Below are positions 41,480 to 49,678 of a stretch of DNA of 64,000 bases, one piece after another. The stretch spans positions 124,001 through 188,000 of the forward strand of contig NZ_JIAW01000009.1 of assembly GCF_000620625.1 (NCBI RefSeq), written 5' to 3'. Position 1 is the stretch's first letter. Every line of letters begins with the position of its first letter. The stretch is from Mycobacterium sp. URHB0044 (GTDB lineage: Bacteria > Actinomycetota > Actinomycetes > Mycobacteriales > Mycobacteriaceae). The notes below the pieces were generated by a model. That model did not search any database and was not told the origin of the DNA. It saw nothing but the letters and a program-made list of their open reading frames with translations. A program made the position numbers and the translations under genes.

Positions 41480-41494
41480 GAAGCTTGCGAAATT

Positions 41495-41541
41495 CCCTGC
41501 GCTGACGCCGGATTCAATCCGGTTTCAGCGCAGGGTTTTTT
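41495..41541 (+). terminator. Strong intrinsic terminator after csp
   Basis: CCCTGCGCTGA (41495-41505) pairs with TCAGCGCAGGG (41525-41535); inside lies the perfect palindrome CCGGATTCAATCCGG (41508-41522). Six T residues follow (41536-41541). This is a full rho-independent terminator, unusual in mycobacteria, where U-tract terminators are rare. Confidence 0.9.
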
Positions 41542-41565
41542 GTTTTCCGCACCAATTCACTAAAT

Positions 41566-42459
41566 TCACGCCTGCGTTGGCGACCAGTAAGCGAGCATTT
41601 CGCCGAACGTGTCGAACGCCGCCTTATTGACGCCGTATGCCGCTTCGAAGTGGATGCTCAGCGGAAAGCCGAGCTCCCCGACACCGTCGATCACCCGCTT
41701 GTACAGGTCCACCATCAGCCGACGCCGCTGGACGGGCTCGGTGCCGGCCAATGACTTCACGAATTCCTGCTCCGCGGCCACCGCGGCGTTCCCCGGATCC
41801 TGGATGAGCCAGTTGATCAGGCCGACGCGCTCCTCGACCTTCGGCACGAATCCGAAGGACAACAGGATCTCGGGCCGGTGCTCGGTGTTCTTGGCAAACT
41901 CGTTGAGGAAGCCCACGATCGCGTCCGAGTACAGCAACTGGGTCATGCCGTAGGTCGCGCCCTGCTTGCACTTGAACTCGAAGCGGCCCTGCTCGCCGTC
42001 GCGGGTGGGGATCAGGATCGCGCCGCGGTTGTCCACCAGCTCCTCGAAGATCGAGAGCGCATCGGTGGGCGCGACGCCGGACCCCTCGCCGTCGTTCATG
42101 GTGCGTGGCACGCCGACGAAGGCGATGCCCTCGATGCCGCTGTCGCCGAGTGCCGTCAAACGTTGCCGCAGGGTCGGCTCGTCCATGAAGGCCGTGACCT
42201 GGGTGCACAGACCCCGCACCTCGGGTAGCTCCGGCTTGACGATCGACCAGAAGTCCAGCACGTCCATCTTCGGCTTCATCTCGAGGGGCCTGCCGTCGTC
42301 CTCCTCGATCATCCCGGGCATCATGACGTGCCGGATTACTCCCTCGAGACCCGAGTCCGCTGAGCTTTGCAGCACTTTCTGCGCGTCTTCCAGAGCCTGC
42401 TCCCGACCGTGTTCCACGTTCGGTGGGACGAGTTCGAGCGCGATGGTGCTAAGGGTCAC
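41566..42459 (-). CDS. Non-canonical methylenetetrahydrofolate reductase (Rv2172c-like)
   Basis: 297-residue enzyme. The sequence (LSTIALELVPPNVEHGREQALEDA, FWSIVKPELPEVRGLCTQVTAF, RTMNDGEGSGVAPTDALSIF, LINWLIQDPGNAAVA) follows the pattern I remember for Mtb Rv2172c, reported as a non-canonical, flavin-independent MTHFR that makes 5-methyl-tetrahydrofolate for methionine synthesis. I chose GTG 42457-42459 because GAGGAG lies seven bases before it and the start VTLSTIAL matches; ATG 42474 lies inside that ribosome site. The MTHFR-type TIM barrel acts in the cytosol. The transcript is convergent with the csp terminator. Confidence 0.85.
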   Translation of the reverse strand: MTLSTIALELVPPNVEHGREQALEDAQKVLQSSADSGLEGVIRHVMMPGMIEEDDGRPLEMKPKMDVLDFWSIVKPELPEVRGLCTQVTAFMDEPTLRQRLTALGDSGIEGIAFVGVPRTMNDGEGSGVAPTDALSIFEELVDNRGAILIPTRDGEQGRFEFKCKQGATYGMTQLLYSDAIVGFLNEFAKNTEHRPEILLSFGFVPKVEERVGLINWLIQDPGNAAVAAEQEFVKSLAGTEPVQRRRLMVDLYKRVIDGVGELGFPLSIHFEAAYGVNKAAFDTFGEMLAYWSPTQA

Positions 42460-42541
42460 GTGGCTGCTCCTCATGGGTTTTCTTCGCCGCGGCAAGTCGA
42501 CTGTGGCAACGCCGCACTGCGCTGCGAGCGGAAGGCGACCT

Positions 42542-42561
42542 CTAGCTAGTTTAGCTAATCT
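42542..42561. promoter_or_regulatory. TAGCTA/AGCTAATCT repeats upstream of MTHFR
   Basis: TAGCTA-N3-TAGCTA (42543-42557) is nearly palindromic and merges with AGCTAATCT (42553-42561). It lies about 85-100 bases before the MTHFR start, a usual regulatory distance. The nine-base AGCTAATCT is the same as in the mmpS promoter. On the minus strand TAAACT could be a -10. Confidence 0.45.
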
Positions 42562-42575
42562 CCGATTACGCACTC

Positions 42576-42593
42576 CGCCGCGCGTGCGCGGCG
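42576..42593. terminator. CGCCGCGC-GT-GCGCGGCG hairpin
   Basis: Eight-base perfect arms with almost no loop, 95-112 bases downstream (on the minus strand) of the surface-protein stop. It could cap that transcript or be a cruciform-like site. No T-run is present, so termination is only a possibility. Confidence 0.35.
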
Positions 42594-42687
42594 AGGCACA
42601 CAGCCATACCCGCGTGTTACCCACCAGCTAACCATGCGGCCGACTGGCGACCCCGCCCCACCCACGCCCTCCGCGGGCGAGCAGGCC

Positions 42688-44439
42688 CTAGTGCTGCGTG
42701 CGCCGACGACCGAGCATGACGGCCCACAGCACGGCGCCGAGGCTCAGCAGGCCGAGCACACCCGCCGACGCCATGAGGTAGACGTCCCTGCTGGTGAAAC
42801 CGTCGCTCGCCGACTGGTCGGACGCCAACCGCAATTGGTAGTCACCGGGTAACGGGCCTTCGCGCGGCTCGTCCAGGCCGGGGAACTGCTGCGTCTTGTG
42901 GATCTCGAACTGCCGTTCACCTGCCGCGTTCTGCGTCCACTCGCCCCACGCCGGCGTCACCCCGTCGAGGAGGACCTTGCGCTCGCCGTACTGCGAGTCA
43001 TTGCCGACGTCGACGATCCGCTGCACACGGAACGGCTCGTAGACGTTGTTGTTCGAGTAGCGCACCTGGACGGGGACGTTGTCGTACCGCCAGACCGGTG
43101 GTGGGGGCGGTGGCAGCGGCAGCCCGATGCCCGGGAAGTACCCGCCGCCGAAGAAGCTACCGACCGCGACGTTGACGGCGGTGTTGACCGCGGTGTTGAT
43201 GGCGGTGTCCACGATGGCCGTGAAGCTGTACGCGGCGAACTGCGCGACCTCGAGCACGATCCTCGCCAACGGCGGGATGTACACGATCCGGGGGGCGTTT
43301 TGATAGACGTAGATGATCTTGACCGTGTTCCGGTACGGATTGGAGATCACCGGGCGGTAGTAGTCGTCGTACTGGACCCAGTCCGGGTCCCACTGCCGCA
43401 CGTGCCGATTCCAGTCGCGGTCTCCGTCGGGTCGGAAGTCGCGGTCCTTGAAGTCACGGTCCTTGCGGGACGCGTTCCCGTCCCGGAAGTCGCGGTCGAA
43501 GTCCGGCAGGTCGATCGCCCTGGCGAACTCGGCGACGTCCTGTTTCGGGGCCGGAGCCGGAAGCAGCTCCTCCACCGGCTTCGCGCTCTTGGCCAACACC
43601 ACATCCTGCTCGGGCGCCTTCAGCGTCTGAGGTTCGACGGTCTCGATTTCCTTGGCGGCCTGCGAGACGCTCGAGGATGCCGTCTGGCCGGCGCGGGAGC
43701 TGCCCGACGCGCTCGTCGGCTCACTCTCGGTCGCCGGGCTCGGCGATCCACTGGTCTCGGTCGACGGCTCGCCACTCTTGGCCGGAGCCTGGCTCGCGTC
43801 CGTCGGCGCGACGAGTGCCGTCGACGGGCTGACGCCGGTCGCCGTGGTCGTCTCGGATGAGGGCGCCGGTGCCGCGCTCTTCTCGGCCGACGTGGCCGGG
43901 GCCTGCTCGTCGGTGGACGGGTGCGCGGTCCGCGGCGTGGACGCTTCGGCAGTGGGCGCGGGCGCAGGCGCCGCCGTGCTCGACGCCGCCGTCGTGGGCT
44001 TGGCGGTCGACGACTGGGTTTCGGGTGCCCGAGTTACGGGCGCCTGGGTCTGCGGCGCTTGGATTTGGGGTGCCTGCGTTTGCGGCGCCTGGGTCTGCGG
44101 CGCCTGGGTCTGCGGTGCCTGCGTTTGAGGTGGCGCCTCGACGACCTCAGGTGGCTCGGGAGCCTTCTCAGGTGCCTTGGTCTGCGGCGGTGCCTCGACG
44201 ACGGCGGGCGGCTCCGGCGCCTTCTCGGGCGCCTTCGTCTCCTTCGGCGCCTCCTCTTGCGGAGCCTGCTGCTCCGGCTCGGGCACGACGACGGTCGTCG
44301 TGGGTGTCGCAGGATCGTTCTTCGGGGCCGCAAACGCGGGCGCGATCCCGCCCGTCATGGCGGTCAACGAGATCACGACACCCGATGCCAGGACGGCAAC
44401 GGCGGTTCGCTTACGACAAATTTCCAGCGGTGCACCCAT
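42688..44439 (-). CDS. Repeat-rich proline/threonine cell-surface protein
   Basis: 583-residue exported protein of unknown function. Signal peptide at 1-38 (RTAVAVLASGVVISLTAMTG, cleavage near AFA-AP). Residues 55-135 hold two 19-residue tandem copies (TKAPEKAPEPP.VVEAPPQ) and six QTQAP-type pentapeptides; 136-250 are Ser/Thr/Pro/Ala-rich and probably glycosylated or extended. An RDFRDGN...RDFKDRDF stretch precedes a Tyr/Trp-rich linker, a hydrophobic Ala/Val/Thr region (about 405-430), a conserved-looking beta domain, and a C-terminal membrane helix (LMASAGVLGLLSLGAVLWAV) with a basic end. It looks like an envelope-spanning surface protein. Confidence 0.8.
   Translation of the reverse strand: MGAPLEICRKRTAVAVLASGVVISLTAMTGGIAPAFAAPKNDPATPTTTVVVPEPEQQAPQEEAPKETKAPEKAPEPPAVVEAPPQTKAPEKAPEPPEVVEAPPQTQAPQTQAPQTQAPQTQAPQIQAPQTQAPVTRAPETQSSTAKPTTAASSTAAPAPAPTAEASTPRTAHPSTDEQAPATSAEKSAAPAPSSETTTATGVSPSTALVAPTDASQAPAKSGEPSTETSGSPSPATESEPTSASGSSRAGQTASSSVSQAAKEIETVEPQTLKAPEQDVVLAKSAKPVEELLPAPAPKQDVAEFARAIDLPDFDRDFRDGNASRKDRDFKDRDFRPDGDRDWNRHVRQWDPDWVQYDDYYRPVISNPYRNTVKIIYVYQNAPRIVYIPPLARIVLEVAQFAAYSFTAIVDTAINTAVNTAVNVAVGSFFGGGYFPGIGLPLPPPPPPVWRYDNVPVQVRYSNNNVYEPFRVQRIVDVGNDSQYGERKVLLDGVTPAWGEWTQNAAGERQFEIHKTQQFPGLDEPREGPLPGDYQLRLASDQSASDGFTSRDVYLMASAGVLGLLSLGAVLWAVMLGRRRTQH
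44038..44238 (-). repeat. Coding tandem repeats: 2 x 19 residues and 6 x 5 residues
   Basis: Codes for residues 68-134 of the surface protein. The 19-residue copies differ at one residue; the pentapeptides are QTQAP with one QIQAP. Copy numbers probably vary between strains through slippage. Confidence 0.85.
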
Positions 44440-44607
44440 CGTGCATCGACTCCTCTGTTCTCAAGGAGCGTGGCGATTTTCAGTCGCCAGCTGCCATGCG
44501 CAGCCATCTCCCCCAACACTGATCCCAGACCAGCAGCTGCCGCGGCGCTCTTCCACTAGATCCATCGGCCGATTCGTCGTTTCGTTACAGCCGATCCGCG
44601 GTGAATT

Positions 44608-46239
44608 TCAGGGCATCGGTTGGCGCGGCCGGACCGGTGGTACGGCAGCGAGCAGGGCGCGGGTGTATTCCTGCTCGGGCGCGGCGAACAGGTCCGCGGC
44701 GGGGCGGTACTCGACGGCCGCACCGTCGCGCATGACCAGCACCTCGTGGCTCATCTGCTGGATCACCGCCAAGTCGTGACCGATGAACAAGAAGGTCAAT
44801 CCGAGGTCGCGCTGCAACGCGGCCAGGAGGTCGAGCACCCGCGCCTGCACCGACACGTCCAGGGATGCCGTGGCCTCGTCGAGGATCATCAACTCGGGCT
44901 CGACTGCGAGTGCCCGCGCGATGCTGACGCGCTGTCGTTGCCCGCCCGAGATCTCGTGCGGATAGCGCGATGCGAAGGAGCTGGGCAAGCCGACGAGGTC
45001 GAACAGTTCGGCGATCCGCGCTTGGCGCTGCACCTTTCCATCGACCAGCCGGTGCACCGTCAAGGGCTCACCGACGGCCGCTCCCACGGGCGCCCGGGGA
45101 TCCAGCGACGAGAAGGGATCCTGAAACACCAGGCTGATCCGGCGCCGCAGTGCCTTTCTGGCGCGGCGGCCGCCGGCCTGCCCGACCGCGAGCAGGTCGG
45201 CGCCGTCCAGCAGTGCTCGTCCGGAGTCGGGTGTGACCAGGCCGGTGAGCGCGGCCGCCACGGTCGACTTTCCCGAGCCGGACTCCCCCACCAGACCCAG
45301 GGTGGTCCCGCGCCGGATCGCGAAGGAGAGGTCCTTCACCGCGTGGACGGTGGTCCGACCGACCGGGGTGGTGACCGGGAACCGGACGTCGAGGCCGTCG
45401 ACGTCCAGCAGGACGGTTGCATCGGTCGGCGCGGGCTCGGGGCCACTGACTCCGATGAAGGGGCGGGCGTCGAGTAGTTTACGCGTGTACGGCTGTTGCG
45501 GTCGGTCGAACACGTCGAGCACCGGCGCCTGCTCCACAGCCTCGCCGTCGTGCAACACCGTCACGTCGTCGGCGACCTGGCCGATGACGCCGAGGTCGTG
45601 ACTGATCCACACCACGGCGGTGCCGAAGTCGCGTTGCAGATCGCGTACCAGATCGATGATCTGCGCCTGCGTGGTGACGTCGAGCGACGTGGTCGGTTCG
45701 TCGGCGACGAGTAGTTCCGGGTCGCAGGCCAGCGCGATGGCGACCATCACCCGCTGCCGTTGGCCGCCCGACAGTTGGTGCGGATACGCGTGCAGGCGCG
45801 CCTGCGGGTCCGGCAGGCCGACGGCGTCGAGCAGTTCCAGCGCTCGTGCCCGGGCCTCCCTCGGGGTTTGACGGCGATGTGCCTCGAGGGACTCGGTGAT
45901 CTGGCGCTCGAGCGTGAACAGCGGGTTGAGCGACGTGCCGGGGTCCTGAAAGACGAAGCCGATCCGGCCACCGTGCACGCTGCGCAGCACACGCCCTGCC
46001 GCGCCGACGAGCTCGATCGAATCACCTTCGCCTGCAAGGTGACTCGAGCCGGTGACGACGGCACCTGGCGCGTCGAGCAAACCGGTTGCCGCGAGTACCG
46101 TCATCGACTTGCCGGATCCGGATTCGCCCACGATGCCCAAGGTCTGCTCGCGCTCGACCCGAAACGAGATGCCGCGCACGATGTGGCGGCTGCCGATCCG
46201 CACGTGCAGGTCCTCGACGGTGAGTACGGGCTCGGTCAC
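44608..46239 (-). CDS. dppD: Fused peptide ABC transporter ATPase (DppD-DppF)
   Basis: 543-residue protein with two complete ABC ATPase domains in tandem. The first has Walker A GESGSGKSMTVLAATG, signature LSGGQRQRVMVAIAL and Walker B LLVADEPTTSLD. The second has GESGSGKSTVAAALTG, ISGGQRQRVSIARAL and LMILDEATASLD. It energises import of short peptides with DppB/C. Fusion of the two ATPases into one chain is the same as in Mtb Rv3663c. GTG/ATG start overlaps the dppC end by four bases. Last gene of the operon. Confidence 0.94.
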   Translation of the reverse strand: MTEPVLTVEDLHVRIGSRHIVRGISFRVEREQTLGIVGESGSGKSMTVLAATGLLDAPGAVVTGSSHLAGEGDSIELVGAAGRVLRSVHGGRIGFVFQDPGTSLNPLFTLERQITESLEAHRRQTPREARARALELLDAVGLPDPQARLHAYPHQLSGGQRQRVMVAIALACDPELLVADEPTTSLDVTTQAQIIDLVRDLQRDFGTAVVWISHDLGVIGQVADDVTVLHDGEAVEQAPVLDVFDRPQQPYTRKLLDARPFIGVSGPEPAPTDATVLLDVDGLDVRFPVTTPVGRTTVHAVKDLSFAIRRGTTLGLVGESGSGKSTVAAALTGLVTPDSGRALLDGADLLAVGQAGGRRARKALRRRISLVFQDPFSSLDPRAPVGAAVGEPLTVHRLVDGKVQRQARIAELFDLVGLPSSFASRYPHEISGGQRQRVSIARALAVEPELMILDEATASLDVSVQARVLDLLAALQRDLGLTFLFIGHDLAVIQQMSHEVLVMRDGAAVEYRPAADLFAAPEQEYTRALLAAVPPVRPRQPMP

Positions 46240-47120
46240 TGCTTCCTCCGCGCTTCCAGCATCGTGCGCTGCTTGGGATCCAGCACGTCGCGCAAGCCGT
46301 CACCGAGCAGGTTGAACGCCAGCACGATGACGAAGATGGCCGCACCGGGAAACACGGCCATCCACCAGGCGAGGGTGACGAAGCCCTGCGAGTCGAAGAT
46401 CATCCGGCCCAATGACGGTTCCGGCGGCTGAATGCCCAAGCCCAGGAACGACAAAGCCGCCTCCGACAGGATCGCGAAGGCCAGCGACAGTGACGTCTGC
46501 ACGATCAGCGGACCGGTGATGTTGGGCAGGACGTGGCGGGTGAGAATGTACGCGTGGCCGGTGCCGATGGTCTGGGACACCGCGACGTAGGGTTCGGTCC
46601 TGACGCTGAGCGTGCTGGCGCGGGCCACCCGCGCGAAGATCGGCGTGTACACGATCCCGATCGCCAGCATCGTGGTGGTGACGCCGGGACCCAGGATCGC
46701 CACGATCGCCAACGCGAGCAACAGCACCGGGAACGCGAACATGACGTCGACGACGCGCATGAACACCGTGTCCAGCCAGCCACCGAAGTAGCCGGCGATC
46801 ACCCCGATCGCGACGCCGACCACGACGGCGAAGGCCACGCTGACGACGGCGACGCGCATCGAGGCCTGTATCGCGACGAGCACGCGCGACAGCACGTCGC
46901 GCCCGAGCTCGTCGGTGCCGAACCAGTGTGTGCCACTGGGACTTTGCAACGCGCTCGGTACGTCGACGTCGTTGATGCCGTACGGGATGAGCCATTGCGC
47001 GCACATCGCGAGTATCACCACGAGGGCCAGCAGCACGGCGCTGGCCAGCGTGACCGGATTGCCCACCAGGAGCCGCCACCAGGTGACTCTGGTGCTCTCG
47101 TCGAGCGACTGATCGGTCAT
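46236..47120 (-). CDS. dppC: Peptide ABC transporter permease DppC
   Basis: 294-residue inner-membrane permease with six predicted helices. An N-terminal OppC-type segment precedes the conserved core; the EAA loop is seen in ASTLSVRTEPYVAVSQTIGTG, HVLPNITGPLIVQTSL. FGTDELGRDVLSRVL is the typical DppC/OppC signature. It pairs with DppB to form the channel. It overlaps dppB and dppD by four bases each, so the whole operon is coupled. Confidence 0.94.
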   Translation of the reverse strand: MTDQSLDESTRVTWWRLLVGNPVTLASAVLLALVVILAMCAQWLIPYGINDVDVPSALQSPSGTHWFGTDELGRDVLSRVLVAIQASMRVAVVSVAFAVVVGVAIGVIAGYFGGWLDTVFMRVVDVMFAFPVLLLALAIVAILGPGVTTTMLAIGIVYTPIFARVARASTLSVRTEPYVAVSQTIGTGHAYILTRHVLPNITGPLIVQTSLSLAFAILSEAALSFLGLGIQPPEPSLGRMIFDSQGFVTLAWWMAVFPGAAIFVIVLAFNLLGDGLRDVLDPKQRTMLEARRKQ

Positions 47121-48091
47121 GACAGCCGGATTCTCGGGTCGACGACCGCGTAGAGCAGATCCACGATGAGATTGATGAGCAGGAAGAGGACGGCGATCAG
47201 TAGCACGGCGCCCTGGATCACGGGATAGTCGCGGGCGGCGACGGCGTTGTACACCAGTCGACCGAGGCCGGGCCAGGCGAACACCACCTCGACGACGATG
47301 ACGCCACCGAAGATGGTGGCGAGCTGAATTCCCGTGATGGTGAGGATGGGCACCAGCGCGTTGCGGACGGTGTGCCGGAACGTCACCACGCGTGGCGACA
47401 GTCCCTTCGAGCGCGCGGTCCGCACGTAACCCATTGCGGCGACTTCGAGTACGGCCGCGCGGACGTAGCGGGTCAGGATGGCGGCGGCGACCAAGCCGAC
47501 GGTGAGGCCGGGCAGGACGAGGTGCTGCAACCAGCCGCCGGGGTCACCGAGCAACGGCCGGTAGCCGGACGTGGGCAGCCACCCGAGGGTGGTGGAGAAC
47601 AACGCGATGAGCAAGATGCCCAACCAGAAGTCGGGCACCGAGACTCCGAATTGGCTCGTCACCCGCACGATGGCGTCGCTGATCCTGCCTTCGTGCAGTG
47701 CCGACCAGATGCCGGCGGGAAGCGCTATCGCGCAGGCGATCACGATGCCGGCGACGGCGAGTGACGCAGTGGCGGGGAGCCGGTCGAGGAGGATCTGCGT
47801 CACTGGGTCACCGTTGCGGAAGCTGACTCCGAGATCTCCGGTCAGCGCAGATCCGAGGTAGCCGAAGAACTGCTGGATGATCGGACGGTCGAGTCCGCTG
47901 GCCGATCGCAGGGCGTCGTACGCCTCCGGCGTGAAACGGGTACCGAGCGCGATGCGCACCGGGTCGCCCGGCACCAGCTGCACCAACACGAACACCAGCA
48001 CCAGGACGCCCACCAGAACCACCAGCGAGTACGCCAACCGGCGGGCGAGGAAACGGATGACGGGGTGAGTCGCGAACGCGGGCAGGGTCAT
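47117..48091 (-). CDS. dppB: Peptide ABC transporter permease DppB
   Basis: 324-residue permease of the DppB/OppB type. RRLAYSLVVLVGVLVLVFVL is the first helix, and VQLVPGDPVRIALG follows as in the family; LDRPIIQQFFGYLGSALTGDLG is the periplasmic signature and the EAA loop is in RTARSKGLSPRVVTFRHTVR. ATG 48089-48091 overlaps the dppA stop (ATGA). The downstream permease gene begins within its end. Confidence 0.94.
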   Translation of the reverse strand: MTLPAFATHPVIRFLARRLAYSLVVLVGVLVLVFVLVQLVPGDPVRIALGTRFTPEAYDALRSASGLDRPIIQQFFGYLGSALTGDLGVSFRNGDPVTQILLDRLPATASLAVAGIVIACAIALPAGIWSALHEGRISDAIVRVTSQFGVSVPDFWLGILLIALFSTTLGWLPTSGYRPLLGDPGGWLQHLVLPGLTVGLVAAAILTRYVRAAVLEVAAMGYVRTARSKGLSPRVVTFRHTVRNALVPILTITGIQLATIFGGVIVVEVVFAWPGLGRLVYNAVAARDYPVIQGAVLLIAVLFLLINLIVDLLYAVVDPRIRLS

Positions 48092-49608
48092 TGGCTGCCG
48101 TCTCCCGTCAGGCTCGCGGTGCGGAACCGGATTGCCTTGTCGCGGCGCGCCTCGTACCCCGACAGATTGGTGCTCCACGCCTGGATCACCGACGGGTTGT
48201 AGAGGTAGATGTAGCTCACCTGGTCGGCGATGATCGCGGCCGCCTTGGCGTAATCCTCCTTGCGCACTTGCGGATTGGTCTCCATGCGGCCCGCGTCGAG
48301 CAATCGGTCGACGTCGGGGTTGGAGAACTTCTGGGCGTTGCTCGAACCGTCGGTGTGGTGTTGCGCGTAGTAGAAGTCGTCGGGATCGATGTTGCCGAGC
48401 CAACCCATCATCAGCATGTCGAAGTGGCCGCTGTTCTGTTCGTCGAGCCAGGTGGCCATGTCGACGGTCCGGATGTTCACCGTAATGCCAAGGGGTTTGA
48501 GATTGTCGGCGATGACCTGCGCGGCGGTCACCGTCTGCGGGTACTCGGTGGTGACCAGCATGTCGAGGTTCTGCGGTGATGCACCGGCATCCCGCAGCAG
48601 GGTCTTGGCCTTCTCGATGTCGTAGTCGTACTCGTCGTACGGTGCGTACCACGGGTTGCCCTCGGGGATCGCCAACTGGTTGGCGACCGCGGTGCCGTAA
48701 CTGGTCGCCTGCACGATGGCGTCACGGTCGATGGCGTAGGCGATGGCCTGCCGTACCCGCACGTCCTTCCACGGGTCGCGGGCCTCGTTCAGCGCGAGGT
48801 ACCAGTAGTCGTTGCTCGGCGTCACGGCCAGCCGGATGGAGTCGTCGTTCTTGAGTTGGGCAACGCGTTGGGTGGGTACCGAGTCGGTCCAGTCGATCTC
48901 GCCCGCTTGGAGGGCCGATAGCGCGGTGGATGGTTCGGAGATGAAGCGGAACGTCACACCGGGCGCCTTCGGGGCTCCGCCCCAGTAGTTCGGGTTGGCC
49001 TTCAGCGTGATGGAGTCCCCGCTCTTCTGCGACGCGAAGGCGAAGGGCCCCGTACCGACCGGGTGGGTGGCGATCTGGCCGCTTTCGACGTTCTTGCGCT
49101 GCACGATCGCCATGCCCTTGAACCCGCCGAGGTTGGTCAGCAGGTTGGGAGTGGGCTGCTTGACGCGGATGAGGACGGTGTCGTCGTTCGATGCGCTCAC
49201 GTCCGTGACGGCGCTGAACTTGTCGGCGTTGGTCAACTTCTCGTCGATGATGCGGCGGTAGGAGTACACGACGTCGTCGGCGGTGAAGGGGCTGCCGTCC
49301 TGAAACGTCACGCCGTCGCGCAGCTGAAAGGTCCAGGTGAGCTGGTCGGGCGACACCGACCACGCCTTCGCGAGCGCCGGTCGCATCTGCAGGTCTTGAT
49401 CGGGCTCGACGAGCGTGTCGAACACGTTCTCGAGCACCTCGAACGAGAAGTACGCGCTGGTCTTCTGCGGATCGAGTTGGTCGGGCTCCCCGGCGATGGC
49501 GGCGATCAGGTTGCCCGAACCCTCCCCCAGGTCGACGCGTTGGGCGGGCGAGCAGGACACCGCGAGCAGCGCGACGACTGCGGCGATCACGGCCGCTGTT
49601 CGTCGCAT
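48088..49608 (-). CDS. dppA: Peptide-binding lipoprotein DppA
   Basis: 506-residue solute-binding protein (SBP family 5) that captures peptides outside the membrane. The signal peptide ends in LLAVSC (lipobox with Cys), so it is a lipoprotein. Family landmarks: EPDQLDPQKTSAYFSFEVLENVFDTL, LTWTFQLRDGVTFQDGSPFTADDVVYSY, and ALNEARDPWKDVRVRQAIAYA. I chose ATG 49606-49608 because GGGAG lies eight bases upstream; an ATG two codons earlier has the ribosome site touching it. First gene of the dppABC(DF) operon. The 70 bases to the helicase gene hold its promoter. Confidence 0.92.
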   Translation of the reverse strand: MRRTAAVIAAVVALLAVSCSPAQRVDLGEGSGNLIAAIAGEPDQLDPQKTSAYFSFEVLENVFDTLVEPDQDLQMRPALAKAWSVSPDQLTWTFQLRDGVTFQDGSPFTADDVVYSYRRIIDEKLTNADKFSAVTDVSASNDDTVLIRVKQPTPNLLTNLGGFKGMAIVQRKNVESGQIATHPVGTGPFAFASQKSGDSITLKANPNYWGGAPKAPGVTFRFISEPSTALSALQAGEIDWTDSVPTQRVAQLKNDDSIRLAVTPSNDYWYLALNEARDPWKDVRVRQAIAYAIDRDAIVQATSYGTAVANQLAIPEGNPWYAPYDEYDYDIEKAKTLLRDAGASPQNLDMLVTTEYPQTVTAAQVIADNLKPLGITVNIRTVDMATWLDEQNSGHFDMLMMGWLGNIDPDDFYYAQHHTDGSSNAQKFSNPDVDRLLDAGRMETNPQVRKEDYAKAAAIIADQVSYIYLYNPSVIQAWSTNLSGYEARRDKAIRFRTASLTGDGSQ

Positions 49609-49678
49609 TCTCATCTCTCCCGGGCGCGCTCCTAGGCGGGCAGCACCGGAGGAGGCGCTGATGCTGCGCTAGACGTCT

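Noticed and set aside
42460..42687. Possible riboswitch upstream of MTHFR
   Set aside because: I looked for SAM-, cobalamin- or THF-type conserved cores and found none; the visible features are AT-rich dyads and a GC hairpin.
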